Shown here: piece by piece, positions 1-9,635 of the stretch
How the letters are laid out: the number at the start of each line of letters is the position of its first letter
Numbering within the stretch: the first letter of the stretch is position 1
Assembly: GCA_965219405.1 (NCBI GenBank)
Contig: OZ244736.1
Location: 434,001-498,000 of the forward strand
DNA length: 64,000 nucleotides
Reading direction: 5' to 3'
Source of the DNA: VXMO01 sp965219405
GTDB taxonomy: Bacteria; Chloroflexota; Dehalococcoidia; UBA6926
The notes under the pieces: generated by a model
What the model was told of the DNA's origin: nothing
Databases searched by the model: none
The model's input: the letters and a program-made list of their open reading frames with translations, nothing else
Translations under genes and position numbers: made by a program

Positions 1-2
1 TG

Positions 3-1841
3 CGGCCGGAGTCGTCGCTGGTTCACGATGACCTGTATACGTGGGAGTTCGCGGGCGGGCCGTCCGACAAACCGAGCAATATCGCGCGCCGCGTAGAATT
101 CGGCCGTGGCGATGTTGAAAAAGGTTTCGCGGAATCCGACATCGTTATCGAGCGAACGTTCCGTGGCGGCACCGTACATCAGGGGTACCTCGAGCCGCAG
201 GCGTGCACGGTGGACGTGGGAGATGACGGCCACCTGACCGTCTATTCGTCCAGCCAGATCAGCTTCAACCTGCGGGATACGCTGTCCATCATCCTCGGAA
301 TGCCGCAGGACCAAATCACCGTGGTGCCGTTGGAGATCGGGGGCGGATTCGGCGGCAAGGCGGGGCTTGGCATCGAGTTCGTGACAGCGCTGCTGGCTAT
401 TAAGGCGCGCCAACCCGTCAAGTTGGTGCTTGCGCGTGAAGAGGTCTTTCGCGCGTCCGGGCCCACGTGCGCCCACGTCATCAACCTGAGGATCGGCGCG
501 ATGCGGGACGGCACGGTCACGGCGTTTGACGGTCGCTATCTGCTGGACACGGGCGCGATGACGGGGTTCACGCACTCCGCCACGGCTGCGCTGACCGGCG
601 CGTCGCACTATCGCTTCAAGCACTTGCATATTGACGCCTATGACGTTGTGACGAACAAACCCGTCGCGATGGCCTACCGGGCCCCAAGCGGCCCCATCGG
701 CAACTACCCGACAGAGGTCGTGATGGACGAGCTTGCGGAGGAGCTGGGGATGGACCCCATCGATCTGCGGCTCACGAACGTGACGGAGGAGGGTGACCCG
801 CTCCCGAACGGACTGAATATGCCGGTGTGGGGCCTCAAGAAGATCCTGCTCGCTGCAAAAGAGCATCCCGCGTGGACGGATCCCCTGCCGGAGGGACATG
901 GGCGGGGCTTTGCCGCGGCGTATTGGGGCGGCGCGACGCTCACCTCAAGCGCGGAGATCGTCATCAACCCGGACGCGACATTTGAGGTGACGACGGGTTC
1001 CGTCGATCTGACCGGCACGCGCACGACGATGGCGCAGTTCGCCGCAGAGGAGCTTGAGGTTGAGATGGAGCAGATCAATGTCCGCAGTGGCGATACGGAC
1101 TCCGTCGGCCACACGGACGGCTCGTTTGGCAGCCGCACGACGCTCACGACGGGCACGGCCGTCCTGCTCGCCGCCCGCGATGCGTTGGAGAAGCTGCGCG
1201 TTGTCGCTGGGAATCTGCTGCGGGTGGAATCGGACTACGTCGACTACGAGAACCAGACGTTCACGGCGCGAGACTCAGACCGAACCGTGGGCCTGCGTGA
1301 GGTTTGCCAAGCCGCTGTTGACGCCAGCGGGGATGAGGAACTGAAGGGCATCGGCATGGCGACGGGCCTGCCGGCTGCGCCAACGTCCGCCGTGTCCATC
1401 GCCGAGGTGGCCGTCGACAGGGACACAGGCCGCACGGAGATCAAGCGGTTCACGATCTTCCAGGATCCCGGCAACGCAATCAATCCGCTGGCGGTTGAGG
1501 GCCAGATGCAGGGCGGCGCAGCGCAGGGCATTGGCTGGGCGTTGTGGGAGGTGTACGACGTCGACGTGGCGACGGGCATGATCCGCAATCCCAACTTTCT
1601 GGACTACCGGATGCCGACGACGCTGGACGTGCCGATGATCGAGCCGGTGATCGTGTCCACGCCAAACCCGAGCGGACCACACGGGGCGCGCGGCGTGGGG
1701 GAGATTCCGCTAGTGACGCCGGTAGGCGCAATCGGCAACGCCATCTACCATGCAACGGGCGTCCGACTGCACCAGACACCATTTACGCCGGAGCGAGTGT
1801 TTTTGGGGCTGCAGGGGTTAGAGGGGGAGTCAAGGGACTAA
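3..1841 (+). CDS. Xanthine dehydrogenase family molybdopterin-binding (large) subunit, 5'-truncated by window edge
   Basis: The reading frame is open from base 3, so only the C-terminal ~612 residues are in the window. This family binds molybdopterin cytosine dinucleotide and hydroxylates aldehydes, purines or aromatic compounds with water as oxygen donor. Visible family marks are a HQGYLEPQ stretch near base 180, the glycine-rich GGGFGGK near base 345, and RGVGEIPLVTP near base 1690, which carries the active-site Glu. The frame continues upstream of the first internal GTG/ATG, so a start inside the window would be wrong. The Smr gene begins 6 bp after the stop, suggesting cotranscription. 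No 2Fe-2S or FAD subunit is adjacent here; such subunits lie at 21.7-23.1 kb. The substrate cannot be told. Confidence 0.93.
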   Translation, partial: RPESSLVHDDLYTWEFAGGPSDKPSNIARRVEFGRGDVEKGFAESDIVIERTFRGGTVHQGYLEPQACTVDVGDDGHLTVYSSSQISFNLRDTLSIILGMPQDQITVVPLEIGGGFGGKAGLGIEFVTALLAIKARQPVKLVLAREEVFRASGPTCAHVINLRIGAMRDGTVTAFDGRYLLDTGAMTGFTHSATAALTGASHYRFKHLHIDAYDVVTNKPVAMAYRAPSGPIGNYPTEVVMDELAEELGMDPIDLRLTNVTEEGDPLPNGLNMPVWGLKKILLAAKEHPAWTDPLPEGHGRGFAAAYWGGATLTSSAEIVINPDATFEVTTGSVDLTGTRTTMAQFAAEELEVEMEQINVRSGDTDSVGHTDGSFGSRTTLTTGTAVLLAARDALEKLRVVAGNLLRVESDYVDYENQTFTARDSDRTVGLREVCQAAVDASGDEELKGIGMATGLPAAPTSAVSIAEVAVDRDTGRTEIKRFTIFQDPGNAINPLAVEGQMQGGAAQGIGWALWEVYDVDVATGMIRNPNFLDYRMPTTLDVPMIEPVIVSTPNPSGPHGARGVGEIPLVTPVGAIGNAIYHATGVRLHQTPFTPERVFLGLQGLEGESRD

Positions 1842-1847
1842 GCCATC

Positions 1848-2330
1848 GTGACATCGCAAGAATTGGACTTGCACGGACACACGTGGAATGAGGCCAAGAA
1901 TGCCTTCTTTCACTTGTACAACGACAACTTCGATGCAAACGGTCAGCCGCTGGTGACCACAATCGACATCATTCATGGCTACGGCTCAACCGGTGAGGGT
2001 GGCACGATTCGCACAAGACTACGCAGATTCCTGGACCGTCAAAAAGACTGTCTCGAATTCCTGCCGGGCGAGGATGTAGACGGCAATCAGGGACACACTT
2101 TGGTCGCCCCGTCGAAACCGCTACCGAAAGATGAAGATGTACTCCTGGAAGACATCGTGGATTATTGCGAGCGGCCCCGCACACCGGAGAAGATCGCGGG
2201 CGAGTTTGCCCGCCGCGCGGACTCACTCACAATCAAGCAGGCTATGAACAAACTGCAAAGAGAAGGACGCCTCAAGAAGGTCGTCAAGAATCATCGGACG
2301 ATGTACGAGGCTGGCCGAGCCGACGGGTAA
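1848..2330 (+). CDS. Smr/MutS2-type domain protein
   Basis: A 160-residue protein opening with the LDLHG motif of Smr domains and carrying the second hallmark HGYGSTGEGG about 40 residues later, followed by a basic RTRLRRFL stretch. Smr domains are small nucleic-acid endonuclease or binding modules, found alone or at the C-terminus of MutS2. Residues ~100-160 form a second helical part resembling a winged-helix (repeated EKIAGEF / IKQAMNKLQREGRLKKV pattern), which could bind DNA or RNA; that part is inferred. The start is GTG, 6 bp after the molybdenum hydroxylase stop. It converges on gyrA. Cellular role unknown. Confidence 0.8.
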   Translation: MTSQELDLHGHTWNEAKNAFFHLYNDNFDANGQPLVTTIDIIHGYGSTGEGGTIRTRLRRFLDRQKDCLEFLPGEDVDGNQGHTLVAPSKPLPKDEDVLLEDIVDYCERPRTPEKIAGEFARRADSLTIKQAMNKLQREGRLKKVVKNHRTMYEAGRADG

Positions 2331-2412
2331 GCAGTTCTACCGCAGGGGGCGGAAACGTCCGGTTCTCGGCTTCGCGGGAATTTCAGTGTTAGGCGGGAAT
2401 GACTAGAGGAGT

Positions 2413-5265
2413 CTACTCCTCGTCGTCCTCTTCCTCGTCCTCCTCGTCATCATCCTCATCTAGCAGTTCTGCGTCTGTATCCTCATCGTCGTCCAGGAGG
2501 GAGTCATCTTCTGCGGTGAGTTCGACGATGTCCTCGGTTGGTTCGTCGTCTTCTATCTCTGCGATTTCTGCGGAGGTGTCGTCGTCTAATTCGGTTGGTG
2601 ATTCCTCTGCAGCCTCAGCCTGCGCGGCCGGTGTCTTGCCGTTCCGGCGGCCCTTGGCGGGCGACTTTGCCTTGGCCGACGCCTTTGGCTTCGCGCCGTT
2701 CTTGCGCGCTGCGCCGTTCGGAGCGGGCGGGGCCGGAATCGGCTCCTCCGCCTCCGGGAATTGGGCGATGGCAACAACCTCGTCATCCTGTTCAAGGCGC
2801 ATGACGTGGACGCCACTAGTGTCTCGGCCTTTGGGGCGAACGTTGTCGAGCGTTGTACGGATTACAATGCCCTTTCGTGAGATGAGCATGATCTCCTCAT
2901 CACGTGTGGCGGCAGCGACTCCCACGATGAGGCCGGTGTCCTTGTGTCGATCACTCCGCACTTTGAACGTGGCTACGCCCATGCCGCCCCTGTTGCGAAT
3001 CGGGTAGCCGTCCGTCTTGGCACCCTGCGGCGTCTCAGTGACCGCTCCGGTGCCCATGCGCGTGCTCTTGCCATACCCCCGACCGGACACCACAAATAGG
3101 TATTTCTCCGGGTCGACGATGATCGCGCCGACAACGTTGTCGTCCGTTCCACGCTTGCCAAACTTGATTCCGCGGACACCGCCGGACGTTGCGGAGGCAG
3201 CTCGGAGCGGGCTAATGGCAAAGCGGATGGCAAGACCTTGCTCAGTGATCAGCATGACCTGATCCTCTTCCTTGGCCAGAATCACGCTGACCAGATCATC
3301 GCCCTCCAGCAGGTTCATCGCCTTCTTGCCCGTGCTTCGCACCTTCACGAACCGCTCCAACGGCGTTCGCTTCACAATGCCCTTGCGAGTGGCGAAAACC
3401 AGGTAATCGTGTTCAGAGAGGTCGGACGCGGCCATGACAGTCGTCACCCGCTCATTTGGCGCGAGCGCGCTGCCCTGGAACAGGTTGGCAACGGGGATGC
3501 CGCGCGCGGTGCGTGACGCCTCCGCCGGAAGGTCGAAGCATCGCAGCGTTGTAACGCGGCCCCGGTTCGTAAAGAACAGCAGCGTGTCGTGCGTGTCACA
3601 GACGAGGAGATGCTGGACGATGTCCTCCTCCCGCGTGGTCACGCCGGTGACGCCGCGTCCGCCGCGGTGCTGTCTTCGGTATGCAGAGGCCAGGACGCGC
3701 TTAATGTAGCCACGCTGGCTGATGGTGACGACGACCTCGTTGTGCGGAATCAGGTCCTCGCGGCGGACTGCGCCGAGCTCGTTTTCGTCGATCTCCGTCC
3801 GGCGCTCGTCCCCGTGTTTCTCCTTGAGTTCTTCGATCTCCTCACGGACAACGCTTGTGATGCGGGTTGGATCAGCAAGAACGGCTTCCAACTCGGTGAT
3901 GCGTTCGCGCAGCTGCTCCAATTCGTCGATGATGGCCTGACTCTCCAGCGCGGCCAAGCGGCGGAGCTGCATATCCAGGATTGCCTGCGCCTGCCGCTGT
4001 GAGAGCGTGTAGCGCTCAATGAGCGTTATGCGGGCGGCGTCCGCGGATTCCGCATTGCGGATGACCTCAATAACCTCATCGAGGTTGTCCAGGGCGATCC
4101 GCAGTCCTTCCAGGACGTGGGCACGATCCTGCGCCCGCCTCAGTTCATAGCGCGTCCGGTTGATGACGACTTCACGCCGGAAGCGGATGAAGTGATGGAT
4201 GATCTGCCGTAGCGGCAACATCTGGGGCTCACCGTTAACCAGCGCAAGGGAATTGATAGAGAAGGACGTGCGCATGGTCGTGTGCTCGTAGAGGTTGTTG
4301 AGCACGATGTGTGCGGCAGCGTCACGCCGCAGTTCGATGACCACCCGCATGCCGTCGCGGTCTGACTCGTCGCGTATTTCACTGATGCCATCAAGCCGCT
4401 TGCTGCGAACGAGATCCGCCATCTTCTCAACCATTGCGGCCTTGTTGACCTGGTAGGGAAGCTCCGTAATGACAATCTGCGCGCGCTGCCCACGGCTCTC
4501 GGTCTCCTGGATCTCGGCGCGCGCCTCGACAATGACGCGGCCACGCCCGGTGGCGTAGGCGCTGCGGATGCCCTCCGTGCCGCGAATGATGCCGGCCGTC
4601 GGGAAGTCCGGGCCCTTGATGAATTGATGCAGGTCATCCAGCGTTGCGCCAGATTCGCCGCCGTCCGGAGTTTCCCGCCAGCGGCTAATTGCATATAGGA
4701 TGGCGTCACATACTTCGGTCAGGTTGTGGGGAGCCATGTTCGTCGCCATGCCGACGGCGATGCCGGCGGTGCCATTGACCAGCAGGTTGGGGAGACGCGC
4801 CGGTAGGACGACGGGCTCCCGTTCAGAATCGTCAAAGTTCTCCGCAAAGGCGACCGTCTGCCGATCAATGTCGACTATCATCTCCTCTGCGATGGCGGCC
4901 AGCCGCGCCTCCGTGTAGCGCATGGCGGCGGGCGGATCGTTATCGACGGAGCCGAAGTTGCCCTGCCCATCGACGAGGGGGTAGCGCAGCGAGAACGACT
5001 GCGCGAGACGCACGAGGGCCTCGTAAACGGGAGAATCGCCGTGGGGGTGGTACTTGGCGATAACGTCACCGACGACGCGGGCGCTCTTGCGATAAGGCGA
5101 GTTGCTGCGCATGCCCTGGTCGTACATGGCATAAAGCACGCGACGCTGCACGGGCTTGAGGCCGTCGCGCACGTCCGGCAGGGCGCGCGAGACAATCACG
5201 CTCATCGCGTAATCCAGATACGCCTCGCGCATCTGGCGTTCGATTGCTACGGAACGCTCAACCAT
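2413..5265 (-). CDS. gyrA: DNA gyrase subunit A
   Basis: 950 residues. The breakage-reunion domain has the active-site tyrosine in AAMRYTEARL (Tyr117, preceded by Arg116). The quinolone-determining loop HPHGDSPVYEALVRLAQ has Ser78 and Glu82 at the E. coli 83 and 87 positions, the drug-sensitive type. The GyrA box of the C-terminal beta-pinwheel is present as QHRGGRG, indicating true gyrase rather than ParC. The protein is longer than usual (~820-880) because of a C-terminal extension: an Ala/Lys-rich basic linker then an almost purely Asp/Glu tail. ATG is preceded by GGAGG with 9-nt spacing, which fixes the start. No gyrB is adjacent. Confidence 0.97.
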   Translation of the reverse strand: MVERSVAIERQMREAYLDYAMSVIVSRALPDVRDGLKPVQRRVLYAMYDQGMRSNSPYRKSARVVGDVIAKYHPHGDSPVYEALVRLAQSFSLRYPLVDGQGNFGSVDNDPPAAMRYTEARLAAIAEEMIVDIDRQTVAFAENFDDSEREPVVLPARLPNLLVNGTAGIAVGMATNMAPHNLTEVCDAILYAISRWRETPDGGESGATLDDLHQFIKGPDFPTAGIIRGTEGIRSAYATGRGRVIVEARAEIQETESRGQRAQIVITELPYQVNKAAMVEKMADLVRSKRLDGISEIRDESDRDGMRVVIELRRDAAAHIVLNNLYEHTTMRTSFSINSLALVNGEPQMLPLRQIIHHFIRFRREVVINRTRYELRRAQDRAHVLEGLRIALDNLDEVIEVIRNAESADAARITLIERYTLSQRQAQAILDMQLRRLAALESQAIIDELEQLRERITELEAVLADPTRITSVVREEIEELKEKHGDERRTEIDENELGAVRREDLIPHNEVVVTISQRGYIKRVLASAYRRQHRGGRGVTGVTTREEDIVQHLLVCDTHDTLLFFTNRGRVTTLRCFDLPAEASRTARGIPVANLFQGSALAPNERVTTVMAASDLSEHDYLVFATRKGIVKRTPLERFVKVRSTGKKAMNLLEGDDLVSVILAKEEDQVMLITEQGLAIRFAISPLRAASATSGGVRGIKFGKRGTDDNVVGAIIVDPEKYLFVVSGRGYGKSTRMGTGAVTETPQGAKTDGYPIRNRGGMGVATFKVRSDRHKDTGLIVGVAAATRDEEIMLISRKGIVIRTTLDNVRPKGRDTSGVHVMRLEQDDEVVAIAQFPEAEEPIPAPPAPNGAARKNGAKPKASAKAKSPAKGRRNGKTPAAQAEAAEESPTELDDDTSAEIAEIEDDEPTEDIVELTAEDDSLLDDDEDTDAELLDEDDDEEDEEEDDEE

Positions 5266-5343
5266 TTAGATCCGCCTCCATCCCGGGCCGACGGGCAGTC
5301 AGGCGCTAAGAATCATCGGAAACTCTATGTAATTCGTACATCC

Positions 5344-5349
5344 AGTCTA
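5344..5349 (-). promoter_or_regulatory. gyrA: Possible extended -10 upstream of gyrA
   Basis: On the minus strand TGCTAGACT reads as an extended -10 about 80 bp upstream of the gyrA ATG. The hexamer at the expected -35 position (TAGTGT) is a poor match, so this is a weak call. Confidence 0.25.
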
Positions 5350-5404
5350 GCATTTTTCATGCCAAAACACTAGCTGCCGTAGGAACGGGAGTAGGATTGA
5401 GCGG

Positions 5405-6739
5405 TTATCCGACTTCGTAGATTTCCGTCGTTGGTTTGAAGGCCGCCCACATGAACCAGAGGCCATTGTCCGCCCTGACGGGGGTGAGTTTCTGTCCGCC
5501 CAGTTGACCGCGGTCGCCGACACCTAGCAGCGTCCACAGCGTTCCGGTTTCCGTGTCGCGGAAGAAGTCGCCCGCGGCCTCAAACTCAAGGATGCGATCA
5601 CCATGCCGCCTGCTGAACGCCGCAGCGGAGCCTGGGTCATGCGACTCTGCAATGCTCTCTTCATCCAGGGCGGAACGTGTGCCGGGTTTCCAGAAAATGA
5701 CGACCGGCTCGCCGCCAATCTCCGTATTGACGACCTGCACCTGTCTCAGCCGTGCAAAGGGAAACGCGACAACCTCGTCACCAATCTCCACGCCGAGGAT
5801 GCGCTCCTTCGGGCTCAGACGCTCATCAACCTGGCCGAAGAAATAGGACGGTGGATTGTTGGGAGCATCGTAGCCAAAGTACTGCGAGCCTCCATACACG
5901 GGCCAGAACTCAGGGTCGCCGCTCGCAGGCGAAAGGACCCTGCCTTCGGGATACGAGCGGGCGAATTCCCTGAAAGAGGTGGTGTACGCGGGGATGTACT
6001 CCATCCGCTGCCCCGCCGCATCGCCAACGATGGCCTGCCCGTCCGCCTGCTGCCACCACGATTCCGTGTGATCGTCCCACATGATCAGATTGGACGTCCG
6101 CACATTTCCGGTGGTGCCAAAGTTCAATTCAACGCCGTCGACGGTCCTGTTAAAGGCCAGAGTGGTGTAACACAGCGGGCAATATGTGACCAGGACCGGT
6201 TGGCCGCCGACAATATCATTGACGACCTCATGGAACGTCAGGATGCCCAGGGGGTATGCGCGGGCATCGTTGTTGACTTCCACGACTGCAACGGGGTGGT
6301 CGCCGGTCATCCATTCCAGCGTGGCGGCCTCAAGAATCGGGATGAAATGGGGCTGGTAGATGGGGGGGATGCCGTTTCGTCCCGGTCCGCCGGAGACAAT
6401 CTCGTCAGGATCGACGGTCCATCGGCGGAACTCGGTCTCCCGCCACTGGCTGATGTTCACGCTGAGCGGCGGGATCTCCGCATAGACGTTGACGCCATCG
6501 ATGACCTCAAAAGTGCCGGGCATAGGGGTGTTCGTTGCCAGGGCGGGCGGCAACGTGGGCTGCAGCGTCGGGCTGGTGCTTGGAATCAGGCCGCGGTCGC
6601 CGGTTGCCGAGTCTTCATCGCACGCGGAGGCCAATGCGGCCACCGCCAACGCGACCGCAATCAGCAGCACAACCGAGAGGACGGGGCGCAGGCGGTCCAA
6701 TTTAGAAAGTCCCAAGTTTTCGCCGAGTCGTTTCGTCAT
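5405..6739 (-). CDS. DUF3179 domain-containing lipoprotein
   Basis: 444 residues. The N-terminus is a lipoprotein signal: basic residues, a hydrophobic stretch (~19-36) and lipobox LASAC with Cys40 as predicted lipidation site, then a Thr/Pro-rich linker. The rest matches DUF3179: TYCPLCYTTLAF, with a CxxC-like pair, then FGTTGNVRTSNLIMWD and a conserved tryptophan-rich ESWWQQ segment. DUF3179 proteins are common in marine bacteria and have no assigned reaction; the cysteine pair suggests metal or redox chemistry (inference). It lies 139 bp upstream of gyrA on the same strand and is divergent from pyrC. Confidence 0.88.
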   Translation of the reverse strand: MTKRLGENLGLSKLDRLRPVLSVVLLIAVALAVAALASACDEDSATGDRGLIPSTSPTLQPTLPPALATNTPMPGTFEVIDGVNVYAEIPPLSVNISQWRETEFRRWTVDPDEIVSGGPGRNGIPPIYQPHFIPILEAATLEWMTGDHPVAVVEVNNDARAYPLGILTFHEVVNDIVGGQPVLVTYCPLCYTTLAFNRTVDGVELNFGTTGNVRTSNLIMWDDHTESWWQQADGQAIVGDAAGQRMEYIPAYTTSFREFARSYPEGRVLSPASGDPEFWPVYGGSQYFGYDAPNNPPSYFFGQVDERLSPKERILGVEIGDEVVAFPFARLRQVQVVNTEIGGEPVVIFWKPGTRSALDEESIAESHDPGSAAAFSRRHGDRILEFEAAGDFFRDTETGTLWTLLGVGDRGQLGGQKLTPVRADNGLWFMWAAFKPTTEIYEVG

Positions 6740-7007
6740 GATTGTTCACACATATCAACGCGCCATGGGCGCGCTTGGGTAGGTTCCAGTATGTCACGGA
6801 GGCGGGAATGTGCGGAAACACGACCGGAATGATTGCGAGTCTTGCCCTTCCCGCTTGCGGGAAGACATGGCCGAACGCTAGACTTGTTGCACGTTGGAGC
6901 GAGCCTGAACGCCATCTATCCCGACGTTCAGCGAACGGGAATCGCGCCGCCGCGATCCATGAGGCCTGACTACCACGACAATGCATGCATTGAGCAGCTT
7001 GACCTAA

Positions 7008-8429
7008 ATGCCCTTGCTTGAGGGTCGCGTCGTGACATCCAATCCCCAGGGGTCTGTACTCATCAGCGGCGGGCGAGTTATCGACCCGTGGCAGGGGCTC
7101 GACGCCAGGGGAGACGTGCTGCTACAGGATGGACGCGTCGCGTGGACGCACATCGGCGCAGGCCGCAGTCCCGACATCCCGGCTGGCACGCAACGAATTA
7201 ATGCAGCAGGCATGATCGTCGCTCCCGGGTTCATTGATCTGCACTGCCACCTCCGTGAGCCTGGACAGGAGCACAAGGAGACCATTGAGAGCGGCACGCG
7301 TGCGGCGGCGAGAGGCGGATTCACCACCGTCTGCGCCATGCCCAATACGGAGCCGCCCATTGATACACCTGAGTTGGTGGACTATGTGCTGCGCGGCGGG
7401 ACGGCCAACGGGCATGTTCGTGTTCTGCCAATCGGGACGATCACGGTGGGGCGCGCAGGGCGGGAGCTTGCGGACCTCAGCGGGCTCGCGGCGGCGGGGG
7501 CGGCACTATTCAGCGATGATGGCTCAGCCGTTGCGGACGACAATCTTATGCAGGCGGCGCTGGCTGAATCCACGCAGCTTGGGCTGTCGCTGAGCCAGCA
7601 TTCCGAGGATCCGGATGTGATCGGCAACGCAGTGGCGCACGCGGGTGAGGCATCGGCCGAGTTAGGACTGCCCTCCGCAGGCGCGGAGGCGGAGACGAAC
7701 ATCATCAAACGAGATTTGCAGTTGTTGGAAGAGCACGGCGGGCGCTTGCACGTGGCCCACGCTTCAACGGCCGGCGCAGTCGAATTGCTGCGTGATGCGC
7801 GGGAGCGTGGCCTGCCGGTGACATCGGAAGTCACGCCGCATCATCTCACGCTGACGGATCGCGCCCTGCTGGGCGAACGAGGGCCGCAGCACGGGTGGCC
7901 AAACGGCCCAGTGGCAGACGCGTCGCTGCGCGTCAATCCACCGCTGCGCTCAGAAGAGCATGTGAACTCGTTAGTGGACGCGCTGCGCGAGGGAGTGATT
8001 GACGCTATCGCGACGGATCACGCGCCCCACTCAGCGCAAGACAAGGCGGGCGAGTTTGGTGACGCTTCACCCGGCATCTCAGGCATTGAGACAACATTCG
8101 GACTATTAATGACGTGCCTTGTCCACACGGGACGGCTGGACCTGCCGACGCTCATTGCGCGGCTCACCATCGGCCCCGCCGTGGTGATTGGGTCGGCGGC
8201 TGAGGCGTTGGACCTGCGCGGCCTGACACCGGGGGCGGCGGCGGACGTTGTGGTCCTCGACCCGGAACGCGCGTGGACGGTGCGGTCAGAGAAGTTTGCC
8301 TCGCTCGGCAAGAACACGCCTCTGGAGGGATGTGAACTGCGCGGCATGGTGATGCACACCTTTGTGGACGGGGTTCAGGTTTATGCGTCTGAGGCCGAGT
8401 ACGCCGGGCAAGGGACGGCACGGCCATGA
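7008..8429 (+). CDS. pyrC: Dihydroorotase
   Basis: 473 residues, usual for type I dihydroorotase. It closes N-carbamoyl-L-aspartate to dihydroorotate in de novo pyrimidine synthesis. Metal-binding His79 and His81 are in DLHCHLREPG; then GGFTTVCAMPNTEPP, HVAHAST, TPHHLTLTD and the catalytic ATDHAPHS follow in family order. ATG at 7008 is taken as start; GTG at 7032 is an alternative. It overlaps carA by 4 bp (ATGA), indicating translational coupling. A weak candidate promoter (TTGCGG, 18 bp, TAGACT) lies near 6856-6885. No pyrR or pyrB is adjacent, although these genes often accompany pyrC. Confidence 0.96.
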   Translation: MPLLEGRVVTSNPQGSVLISGGRVIDPWQGLDARGDVLLQDGRVAWTHIGAGRSPDIPAGTQRINAAGMIVAPGFIDLHCHLREPGQEHKETIESGTRAAARGGFTTVCAMPNTEPPIDTPELVDYVLRGGTANGHVRVLPIGTITVGRAGRELADLSGLAAAGAALFSDDGSAVADDNLMQAALAESTQLGLSLSQHSEDPDVIGNAVAHAGEASAELGLPSAGAEAETNIIKRDLQLLEEHGGRLHVAHASTAGAVELLRDARERGLPVTSEVTPHHLTLTDRALLGERGPQHGWPNGPVADASLRVNPPLRSEEHVNSLVDALREGVIDAIATDHAPHSAQDKAGEFGDASPGISGIETTFGLLMTCLVHTGRLDLPTLIARLTIGPAVVIGSAAEALDLRGLTPGAAADVVVLDPERAWTVRSEKFASLGKNTPLEGCELRGMVMHTFVDGVQVYASEAEYAGQGTARP

Positions 8430-9547
8430 CGCTAATCGAACGGTCGGAAGAGCGGGAGGCATTTCTCGTCCTGGAGGACGGGAGCATCCACCGCGGCTAT
8501 GCTTTTGGCGCCATCGGAGCGGAGGCCATCGGCGAGGTCGTTTTTAACACGTCTATGGTCGGCTACCAGGAGATGCTGACAGATCCGTCTTATGGCGGTC
8601 AGATCTTGATACCGACGTACCCGTTGCAGGGCAACTACGGCATCAATGACCGCGATGTTGAATCGTCGCGGATACAGGTTCGCGGTTTCGTCGTGCGTGA
8701 GGCGTGTGATTTGCCCAGCAACAGGCTCTCGACACGCACGCTGGACGAATATCTGCGCGACGAGGGTGTGCCCGGCATCCATGGCGTAGACACACGCGCC
8801 CTCACGCGCCGTATCCGCATGGCCGGCGTCATGATGGGCATCATCACCACCGAAGGGTCGCCGGAGGAGGCACTTGCGCGGCTCCGCGAAGCGCCGGACT
8901 ACGGCAGCCTTGACCTTGTGAGCGAAGTGGTGGCCCAATCCCCGTACGAATGGACGGAGGGGCCGGGCGATCTGCCACCGGACGCGCCGCACGTCGTCGT
9001 GATGGATGAGGGGCTGAAGTACAACATCCTGCGGCTATTGCGGCGGCGAGGATGCGCGGTGACCGTGGTTCCGAGTTCCACCTCGTTCGATGATGTGATG
9101 GCCCTGCGTCCCTCGGGCGTCCTCTTGTCGCCGGGGCCCGGTGATCCGGCATTGTTGGAGGGAGTCGTGCAGACCGCAGGGGGTTTGCTGGGCCGGCTGC
9201 CGGTCATGGGCATCTGCCTCGGGCACCAGGTTGTCGCACGGGCGCTGGGCGGGCAGACGTACAAGCTGAAGTTTGGGCACCGGGGCGGGAATCATCCCGT
9301 CAAGGACCTTGCCACGGACCTCGTGACCATCACGGCACAGAATCACGGATATGCAGTAGACGCCGATGGGCTGCCGACGGGACTGGATGTAAGCCACCTG
9401 AATCTGAACGACAGCACGGTTGAGGGTCTGACACACCGGGACATGCCCCTGCTGACAATCCAGTACCACTCGGAGGCATCGCCGGGCCCTTTGGACAATG
9501 AATATCTTTTTGACCGGTTCTTAGACTTGATTCGAGAATACAGGTAG
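8426..9547 (+). CDS. carA: Carbamoyl-phosphate synthase small subunit (glutaminase)
   Basis: 373 residues, the normal length. The N-terminal CPSase domain carries GYQEMLTDPSY and GVPGIHGVDTRALTR. The C-terminal class I glutamine amidotransferase domain has the nucleophile in GICLGHQ at about residue 263 and the His/Glu pair in QYHSEASPGP. It hydrolyses glutamine and channels ammonia to CarB. The start overlaps the pyrC stop (ATGA). A membrane-protein gene separates it from carB. Confidence 0.97.
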   Translation: MTLIERSEEREAFLVLEDGSIHRGYAFGAIGAEAIGEVVFNTSMVGYQEMLTDPSYGGQILIPTYPLQGNYGINDRDVESSRIQVRGFVVREACDLPSNRLSTRTLDEYLRDEGVPGIHGVDTRALTRRIRMAGVMMGIITTEGSPEEALARLREAPDYGSLDLVSEVVAQSPYEWTEGPGDLPPDAPHVVVMDEGLKYNILRLLRRRGCAVTVVPSSTSFDDVMALRPSGVLLSPGPGDPALLEGVVQTAGGLLGRLPVMGICLGHQVVARALGGQTYKLKFGHRGGNHPVKDLATDLVTITAQNHGYAVDADGLPTGLDVSHLNLNDSTVEGLTHRDMPLLTIQYHSEASPGPLDNEYLFDRFLDLIREYR

Positions 9548-9635
9548 GGTATAGTGGCGCGAAGCGCGGGAAAAGCGGAAATGGTTTTTGTGTCGCCGTT
9601 GTGTGTAACGACGGGCGGCCAAGAAGGAGGTTTCG

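Noticed and set aside
2399..3007. Plus-strand serine-rich open frame opposite the gyrA 3' end
   Set aside because: It is the complement of the acidic Asp/Glu tail of gyrA; the poly-Ser stretch comes from repeated GAG/GAC codons.
5603..6832. Long plus-strand open frame opposite the DUF3179 gene
   Set aside because: The minus-strand lipoprotein has a lipobox and clear domain motifs; the opposite frame has no family likeness.
6847..6864. Short perfect hairpin (CTTCCCG-CTTG-CGGGAAG) upstream of pyrC as an attenuator
   Set aside because: Only seven pairs, no alternative pairing and no T-run found; unsupported as a regulator.
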